A stretch of DNA of 64,000 bases from Auriscalpium vulgare. Its lineage: Eukaryota > Basidiomycota > Agaricomycetes > Russulales > Auriscalpiaceae. The DNA lies in the NCBI GenBank assembly GCA_019915015.1, contig JAHBBC010000009.1, positions 930,001-994,000 on the forward strand, written 5' to 3'. Positions 56,190 through 64,000 of this stretch are shown here, one piece after another (positions within the stretch are counted from its first letter, which is position 1; the number at the start of each line of letters is the position of its first letter). The notes beneath the pieces were generated by a model, which worked only from the letters and a program-made list of their open reading frames with translations, did not search any database and had not been told where the DNA came from. Position numbers and translations under genes: made by a program.

Positions 56190-59100
56190 ATGAGGGCCTC
56201 CGGCCTGGTGCTCAGCGTTTGGTCGGTGCTCCTGTTGCTTCCTGGCTTTCTTGTGCGCGCACAGCAGCCAGAAGTACAGCTGAGTTATTTCCATAACTTA
56301 CCCGCACGACTGTTCTTCTTCGACGATGCCACGGTGTGTTCCAACGCCGTCGTGAGCTCACCAGACCTGCTCACGCGTCTGTCTAGTATGTCGCGTATCA
56401 TGACGTGGTTGAGGGCAACCTCTACCTCTCGAGTGACGAGGGCAAGTCATGGGAAAGAGCGAAAGATATCCCAGACGGTGCGGCGAGCATGTTCATAGAA
56501 CATCCATTCAACAACCGCATGGTGCGTCCCAGTGCTCCTCATCCCGGCGCACGCGTCTCATCCCACCATAGGCCTTCGTGCTCACTAAAACGATGACCCA
56601 TTACCGCACCGACGACCGCGGAAAGACATGGCGAACGTTTGAGATACCTCTATCCCCCGCCTATGTCGCCAAGCCGCTGTCCTTCCACTCAGACCCGGCC
56701 AAGTACGGCTACATTCTCTACCAGGGCTCAAAGTGCGACCGCGAAGGTTGGGGCTCTGTCTGCCACGACGAGACATATTACACCAAGGACGCCTTTGCCG
56801 ACACGCCTCAATTGCTCCTCTCCGAGACTTCGCGGTGCCAGTTCGCGCACAGCTCCAAGGACTTCAAGCACGATGCCCACCCCGACCTGGTTTACTGTGT
56901 CGGGTTCGACACCACTTCGACTACAGGCTACCACTCGCTCTCCTCCAGCCGCCTGTTCTCCAGCACAGACTTCTTCCAGAAGGAGACTAAGGTTGAGGAC
57001 CTGGGCATTGGCAACAAAGCACGCGGCGTCATCGCGTTCGCCATTGTGTCCAAGTTCGCCGTCGTCGCGCTCAAGGATCTCTCGCCCGGCGCAGGCAGCG
57101 ACACCCTCTTGTACGTGAGCATCGACACGCGGGCGTGGGCCAAGGCACAGTTCCCGCACGCTTCGACCGCCCGCCTACGCGAGAACGGCTACACCATCGT
57201 CGAGTCCACGACGCATTCTCTCGCAGTCGACGTCATGCTCCATGACCAAAGCACCGTCGGTACGCTCTTCGTGAGCAACTCGAATGGCACCTTCTTCGTC
57301 GAGAGCCTCAAGGACACCAACCGCAACGAGATGGGCTTCGTGGACTACGAGAACCTGTACGGCATTGAGGGTGTCGGGCTCGCGAATGTCGTCGCGAACG
57401 CGCAGGACGTCGAGGGCCGGGGCGCACCCAAGCAACTCAAGACCCAAATTACATTTGATGACGGTGAGTTACTGGACATTTACCATTGTGACGCAGCTCC
57501 TTGACGTACTTGCAGGCAGCACTTGGTCCCCCGTTCGCGCGCCTGCGACCGACAGCGAAGGCAACCGCTTCTCATGTAGCCCGAGTGACGTCGAGTCGTG
57601 CGCGCTACATCTGCACTCGGTGACTCTGCCTCACAATTTCGGCCGTATCTTCTCGTCGCCGGCGCCGGGTTTCGTTATGGGCGTCGGCTCTGTCGGACCC
57701 ACATTGAAGTCGTATGAGGAGAGCGACACCTTCCTCAGTACAGATGCTGGCGTCACATGGAAGATGGTTCGTCCGAACGCCCACAAGTATGAGTTCGGTG
57801 ACCAGGGCAGCATCATGGTTGTGGTAGACGATGAAGATGCAGTCGATACGGTGGAGTATTCGACCGATCTTGGGAAGACCTGGTACGCGATTATTCGAAT
57901 AAGGGTAACTTGAGCCCCTAACGATACTTGAAATCACAGGAAGTCCTTGAATATCGGAATCAAGATGCGGGCACGCGTGCTGACCACAGTACAAGATTCA
58001 ACGTCTCAGAAGTTCCTCTTGGTTGGCCAGCTTGGCCGGCAGGAAAGCACGGACAAGGGGCGTATCATCACGGCATTCTTGGACTTTGCGCCGACGCGTA
58101 CGCGGAAGTGCGGCGAGAGCGACTTCGAGCATTGGTATGCTCGCACCGCCAAAAGCAAGGAGTGCCTTATGGGTCATAAGGCGAGTACGCTTGATGACGT
58201 CATGATAAAATGACAGTCTGACAGTGTTTTTGTAGCAATGGTACCGACGCCGAAAGCCGGACGCGGACTGCTACGTCGGGGACAAATTCCAGGACCCCGT
58301 CGAGCATGAGGAGAACTGCCCTTGCGATGACGAAGATTTTGAGTGGTCAGTATCCCTCCTCGTGACTTCACCGATAGAAGAGCTGATTGTGTCTATGTAG
58401 CGACTACAACTTCGTCCGCCACGGTGACACGTGCATCCCCGTTGGGCCTGAACCGATCCCCGCTGGTGTTTGTGTCGATCCGACCCAGACATACAGGGGC
58501 TCCTCAGGGTACCGCATCATTCCCGGCAATACGTGCGACAGGGATAAGGGGAAGAAGAAGGACGAAAAGGTGGAGAAGAAATGTTCACAAGGTCAATACC
58601 CGACTGTATGCCGCGGTGACTAGTACTGACCGCGTTAATATCAGCCCAACCCGCGGAAGGCAATGTCATCCATCAAACGGTAAGAGGATATTATACACCA
58701 GGTGATTCATATCTCACAGGGTCGTCTAGTTTGAGTTCCCAGCCCAGATCTTGCAGCACGCCTACTTCAAGGAATCGACGGTGAGCAATTATACCTTTCC
58801 CAGTGCCGAATAGCGCTCACCATGCGTAGACTATCCTGGTACGACTGGCGGACAACTCGGTCTGGCAATCTAGCAGTGAGGGCTACGCCTGGAATCGGCT
58901 CTTCCCCGACGAGACCTTCCTCGCGTTCTACCATCACACCTTCACGCACGACCGCGCCTACCTCATCACAGACCAAAAGAAATTCTACTATACCACCGAC
59001 ACCGGGCGGTCGTGGAACGCGCTGCCCGTTCCGTCTGTGCCGAACACGTTCGGGGTGCAAGTGCTCCACTTCCACCCGGAGAACTCGGACTACCTCATCT

Positions 59101-61464
59101 GGACGGGAAATGAGGGTTGCACGGGCTTCGGTGAGAACTGCCACGCGGAGGCGTATTTCTCGCGCGATAATGGCAGGCGGTGGAACTTCATCGAGAAATA
59201 TGTGCGGAACTGCGCGTGGGCGCGCGACAAGGGGCTCCTCGTTGATCCATCGCAGATTATCTGCGAAAGCTACCGTGACAAGAAGGGCGCGCAGCGGTTC
59301 TTCCAACCGAATAGCAACCCACTACAATTGTACGGCGGGGCCGACTTCTACAAGAAGAAGACAAAACTGTTTGACTCGGTTGTTGGATTCACGAAGTTCT
59401 CAGAGTATCTCATCGTCGCTGAGGTACGAGCTCTTGCATTTTGGCTGCAGAAAAAATCTGACTTGCCTCGTTTGCAGTACCTTCCAGAGCAGCATTCGCT
59501 TGATCTTCAAGTGTCGCTGGATGGTAGGACATTCGCAACTGGTCAGTTCCCTCCCACGATGCGGCCTGCACAACACGTATGTCTGTTCCACGCATTCATT
59601 TTTCCATACACCTTATCTCGTTCAAAAGGCGTACACAGTACTCGAGTCCAGCACTGATTCCGTCTTCCTCCATATGACGACATCCGAGCCGCCGAGTCCC
59701 TACTGGGGTAACATCCTCAAGTCGAACTCGAATGGCACATACTATGGTCTGTCTATCGATAACGTGAACCGCGACGAGCGCGGATACGTCGACTTCGAAA
59801 AGATGATTGGGCTGGATGGAATTGCGCTCATCAACGTCGTGTCGAACCCGTCGACCGCGCCTGTCACACATAAGAAGACTCTGCAGACTCGTATCACCCA
59901 CAATGATGGTATGTGATGTGTCCTCCAGACACGCGATGTGCTCATGGCTGTGTAGGCGGTACTTGGAAGTCCCTCATTCCCCCAAAGCACGACTCGCTGG
60001 GCAACGCTTATGAGTGCCGTAGTGCTGTACGTCAACTCTTAAATAATGTGCATTTTGTTGCTTACTCTCTCATAGTCGTGTTCACTCCATGTGCATGGCT
60101 ACACCGAGCGTGTCGACCCACGGGCCACCTTCAGTTCGCCCTCCATCGTCGGCCTCATCATGGCGGTCGGCAACGTCGGCGAAACTCTCGCACCGTACAC
60201 CGAATCTGACACGTACCTTTCACGTGATGCGGGCTTCACCTGGGAGGAGGTGCACAAGGATGCCCACCTTTGGGAGTTCGGCGACTCCGGTTCGATCCTC
60301 GTGATGGCGAACGATGAGGAACCGACGGACCATGTGCTCTTCAGCACGGACGAGGGGGGTACCTGGCGTGAATACACGTTCACGGACCAGAAGATACGAG
60401 TGCGCTCGATCGTTACGGTGCCAAGCGATACCAGTCGGCGTTTTATCCTGATTGGAAACGGGGCGCGCTCCTCGTCATCTGTTGTTGTGCATCTGGATTT
60501 CACGGCATTGACGAGTTTGCAATGTTCGTTTTTTTGCTCGTGCGCCACTCTTTCCCTGACTAATTTCTATTCAGGCGTGTTGGACCTCCAGGATCCCGGC
60601 CACGATGACTTCGAGCTGTGGAGTCCCAGCGAGGAGCGCAGTGAGCAATGTCTGTTCGGTCGTCAGGTGCGTGCTTTTATTCTTGATTGCGTCGCTTTCT
60701 CACAATCATGCAGACGGTCTATCATCGCCGAGTCCGTGATCGCAACTGTGCTGTAGGAGCTCAGCCAAAGGCGCAGGAGAAAGTTGTCAAGAACTGTGCA
60801 TGCACTGACAGCGACTTTGAATGGTCAGTCTCCCTCTCCCTCTCCCTATCAACCTCACTCACGGCCGTCTACATAGCGAGTTCAACCACGTCCGTGATTC
60901 CAGTGGCCAGTGTGTCCTCGTCGACAGCACGACCCCCTTGCCCAATGACGACACGTGCCGCAATGGCGAGGGCTACTGGTACGAGCGTACACCGTACCGC
61001 AAGATCCCACACTCGACGTGCGAGGACGGCAAGCGCCCCGACCGCGGAGCACGCCACCTGTGCCCAGGCATCAAAGCGCACGGCGCGTTCTTCTGGCTGT
61101 TCATCTTCACTGTGCCGTTCATATTCACGGCACTTGTTGCGTATTGGTATTATTCAAAAAGCGGGCTCGCACGAGGGTGGGTGATATTGATATCTCTTCT
61201 GTCGGTATGCAGCGGAACTGATCTTGGGGCTACAGGACCATCCGTTTGCCAGGCGACTCTCGCAGCGCGTTCCGCTCCGACGCGGGGCTGGTGGACACAC
61301 TCGCGTCCGTCCCGTGGTACGTCGTGGGCCTCGCGGGCATCGCATGGGAGGCGGTCGCGTCGTCCGTGCATTCGCTTGCGCTCAGCTTCCGCTCACGGAG
61401 GGGATATCGAAATGTGCCTGTCGATGAGGATGCACAGATCCTGCGTTTCGAAGACGAGGAGTGA
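56190..61464 (+). CDS. VPS10: VPS10/sortilin-type sorting receptor
   Basis: Type I membrane receptor that carries soluble hydrolases such as carboxypeptidase Y from the late Golgi to the endosome and vacuole. A signal peptide ([20 protein letters not shown], cleaved near LVRAQQ) is followed by two ten-bladed Vps10 domains. Repeated Asp-box-like strands are seen, for example [40 protein letters not shown] and, in domain two, [15 protein letters not shown] and [13 protein letters not shown]. Each ends in a Cys-rich module ([29 protein letters not shown]...[11 protein letters not shown]). One membrane helix, [20 protein letters not shown], precedes a cytosolic tail ending [13 protein letters not shown]. 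About twelve short introns; around 1,500 residues. Complete and apparently intact; stop 61462-61464. Confidence 0.94.
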
Positions 61465-61954
61465 TGGATAGATGGTATTCGGGTAGAGAGATAGTTCGAT
61501 GTATGCTTGAGAGCTTAATATGTCTGCTTATGATGGAGCCAGGTCGTAGTGTATAACTTATCGCATTCCTTGATCTTCACTTCATGTAGACTCGGTATGG
61601 GAGGGTAAAGTAACAGCGCGAGTGCAACGCGAATGTACACGAAAAGAGACGAATGTTTTTCATGCACTGGCTCGGCGCTGTCTCAAGGTGATCTATCTCA
61701 AAGATAGCATCGCGACTTTTTATGCGTTGTCACACAACAGAAGAGTGCATCAATACTGTATATCAAGAGCAGGAGACACGAGATGCGAGACATAAAGGAG
61801 TGTGGTACACAACAGTGTATGGCTAATACGACAAGGATATGAGAAAAGATGTGGGAAACGATACGCAAAGGAGTGTGATGGAGTCGATGCAGTGACCAAC
61901 CGAAACGTTAAGCGCGAGATATGTACAACAAGTGACAAAGCCCTCCCTCACAAC
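61465..61954. other. 3' intergenic region
   Basis: Between the stops of VPS10 (plus) and the hypothetical gene (minus). AT-richer than the genes; nothing recognised beyond shared 3' ends. Confidence 0.5.
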
Positions 61955-62906
61955 TCACTCATGATACGGACCCGCGAGATAGTAACGGGGAGTCGGTGTA
62001 TGGGAGGGCACAACTTTAACTGGATAATAGTGCACAGGAATCGAAAGGAGAGGGGCACCGTGGACCGGGTGGCCACCATGGACGCTAGGGCGGTGATGGT
62101 CAGGCTCGAACCACGTGCGCGTCTGGGTAGTGTGCCCGTTCGCGTTCTCGGCGTGCATGGACGTCATGTTCATCTTCCCGCCCGGCACGTTCATACCGAT
62201 AGAGGTCATGCATGTCGATGTGCCGTCATATTGGGGCTGGGGGAAGTAGGGGCCATCCGGCAAGTACAGATCGTCGGCAGCGGAGGAGTGACGGCGCTCG
62301 TGGTGGGAGCGGGAGCTACGCTTCGACTTGTGCTCGCGGCGGTACCGGGGGAGGCAAGTCGGGCAGTTGCCGTCGTCGGTGTGCTTCAGGTCGCCACTGC
62401 AAGATTCGCCACTACGAGAGGTGTACTGGCTGACGGAATCGCTGTGACGTGGAGAACAGAAATCACATAAATAAACGAAAAAGGAGAGATTTTGGCCGAG
62501 TACTCATCTGACTTGGAGATGGGATGGCCATGCCGCCAAGCAACCGGCCAATCAGAACCCTTAGCGTGCTCGTCGCCGTTGGGGCCCTCGTATACCGGTG
62601 GGAGGATCATGCGGTGGGGGGTGGGCTCATCGATTTGCTTGTAGCGGTAGGAGGGTTCTTTACTCTGTGAAGGATGAAGATCCCCGTGAGCGACGAGAAG
62701 ATGACATGTGCAGGACGAGTACTCGCCCTTTCCTCGTCATTCCAAGTTGGGATCTCAACGCCTCTGTGGTACTTCTCGACACGCCCCTTGGTCAAATAGT
62801 CAGCGTCCTCGCCCTCTGGCCGCGCTTGAATGAAATGGCGCACCCAGTTGGACGAATGGTATGACGAAGCATCAGAGTCATCGTGAGAGTAGTGATACGG
62901 AGACAT
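61955..62906 (-). CDS. Hypothetical His/Pro/Ser-rich protein
   Basis: Start at 62906: MSPYHYSHDDSDASSYHSSN, then FIQARPEGEDADYLTKGRVE, KYHRGVEIPTWNDEERAS and FSSLTGIFILHRVK. A second part gives MILPPVYEGPNGDEHAKGSD and WPVAWRHGHPISKSDE. After an intron (about 62505-62425) come GDLKHTDDGNCPTCLPRYRR, EHKSKRSSRSHHERRHSS and a His/Pro-rich tail to PRYYLAGPYHE (stop 61955). The CPTC pair is the only metal-binding hint. Short charged islands in a mostly disordered chain; no known domain. Two to three introns are needed and are not all certain. Confidence 0.6.
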
Positions 62907-64000
62907 GATGATCAAGACGGTGTCAAGTTTCCTTCAGAGAGGTAGCGAAGCTGGACACTGCTGGTTGACAGATCGCCGAAGTTTTCAGAGCCCATACCAG
63001 AGAACTTATATACTGAGTCTGCAGAGCAGTGAGCCAACCCACGGTATCACAATGCAGCATGGCAGGCCCAAGAGCTCGGGTAGTTACATGTCGACGAGAG
63101 AGTGGAACTAGACAAGCAGCCGCGAGGCCGAGCGCAAGTTTGACGTAAGCCCCTTTTCTTCCTGACCGTCACCACGTCGCGGTGACATCGCCTCGTCGCC
63201 TTCCCACTGTGAAATCACAATTGGAAGCGCGTCAAGACAACGGCTCTGCAGCCTTCTCGTCGGGTCTTTGAGGGCGGCATGCAAGGGCCTCGCACCGCGG
63301 CCTGTCAACGTGAATCAATAGTCTGCTCGCCCTTCGAGCCGACACAAGAAGGCCATGATGCTCCTGACACATGGCGGTGTCGTCTCTTGCGCTTCCATCT
63401 CTTGTTTGGACAATTGCTGCTCCTCGACACACGGTAAACCAATTCTTTTGTCCCCTGCTAGCCTCTTGGAAGATTTGACCCGGAGATGGCGCATCTCCAA
63501 AACCATGCTGCATTTCACGGATGTAACGATACCCTCCATCTTGTCAATGGCCCTTTCATTAACATGACGATCCATAATAATTTGTTGTCTGGCGAGTAGC
63601 TCATCGTATCACCAGGGATCTTCTGGCCGACACGCTGTGCGCCTCACTATTGGCAATCCAGTGTAAAGCAACGTGCGACGCAGGTGCGACGTTTTCCTGG
63701 ACCTGCCCTTTTTATTGCTGAATGAGTGCTGGGCGTGTTCAATATACGACCCGACATGCTGGTAACTTGCGCCGTGGGCGATGTATAGTCGCCGGGTGCC
63801 TCTCGACGTCGGCTTCTCCACCAGCTGTTTGTAGGGCCAGGCGAATTGTTATGTACCGAGTCGGTGCAAGTTCTTCTACTACTGGTTTGCATCAATTTCC
63901 TGTCGCCAAGGCTCTGCGTGGATGGTCATCAATATTGATAACCACTGGTACTAGACAATTGGCCAGGTGTTACAAACATACAGTACTATTTAGTACATGA
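62907..64000. other. Right-end stretch, nothing recognised
   Basis: Only short overlapping frames on both strands, the longest under 95 codons, with no domain or splice chain I can support. Confidence 0.5.

Overview
The window is genomic DNA of a filamentous basidiomycete, most likely an agaricomycete (wood-decay or mushroom type). The evidence is many short introns of about 45 to 65 nt with GT-AG ends and CTNAC-like branch sites, and gene families typical of that group: DUF6534 seven-helix membrane proteins, OrdA-like P450s, F-box proteins and a two-domain VPS10 receptor. No rRNA, tRNA or CRISPR was recognised. The coding calls below come from joining exons by eye.

Layout. 1-17 kb: one DUF6534 gene on the minus strand running off the left edge, a minus-strand SDR gene, an unrecognised coding remnant, a Pro/Ser-rich hypothetical, two plus-strand DUF6534 genes and a second SDR gene on the plus strand. 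Broken pieces of an SDR and of a glycine-cleavage T-protein gene (AMT) lie between them. 18-25.7 kb: P450-1, a relic gene, a Cys-rich relic, a zinc-ribbon hypothetical and 3' pieces of a cytidine deaminase (CDA) and a DnaJ gene. 25.7-37 kb: F-box gene, fourth DUF6534 gene with another AMT relic, an F-box-like gene with amplified hydrophobic N-terminal repeats, the intact AMT gene and the intact DnaJ gene. 37-47.8 kb: the same series as 18-25.7 kb but inverted, ending in P450-2. 49-54 kb: a diverged fifth DUF6534 gene and P450-3, converging. 54-64 kb: a pseudophosphatase-like gene, a VPS10/sortilin gene and a hypothetical gene, with nothing recognisable at the end.

The main structural discovery is a long imperfect inverted duplication (arm A about 17.95-25.69 kb, arm B about 47.85-36.99 kb) around an 11 kb single-copy spacer. 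Each arm has since acquired its own changes. Arm B carries a complete 3,386-bp PIF/Harbinger-type DNA transposon with 68-bp perfect terminal inverted repeats, sitting inside intron 2 of P450-2 without breaking any exon. Arm A carries a candidate 239-bp MITE. Arm B's zinc-ribbon gene has an 87-bp in-frame minisatellite that arm A lacks, and arm A's deaminase copy has lost its first exons and is frameshifted.

Three near-identical P450s, two near-identical SDRs and five DUF6534 proteins lie interleaved, which suggests a locus expanding by local segmental duplication of an oxidative-metabolism gene set. No backbone synthase is visible, so a pathway product cannot be named. Housekeeping genes (AMT, CDA, DnaJ, VPS10) mark the older, conserved framework.
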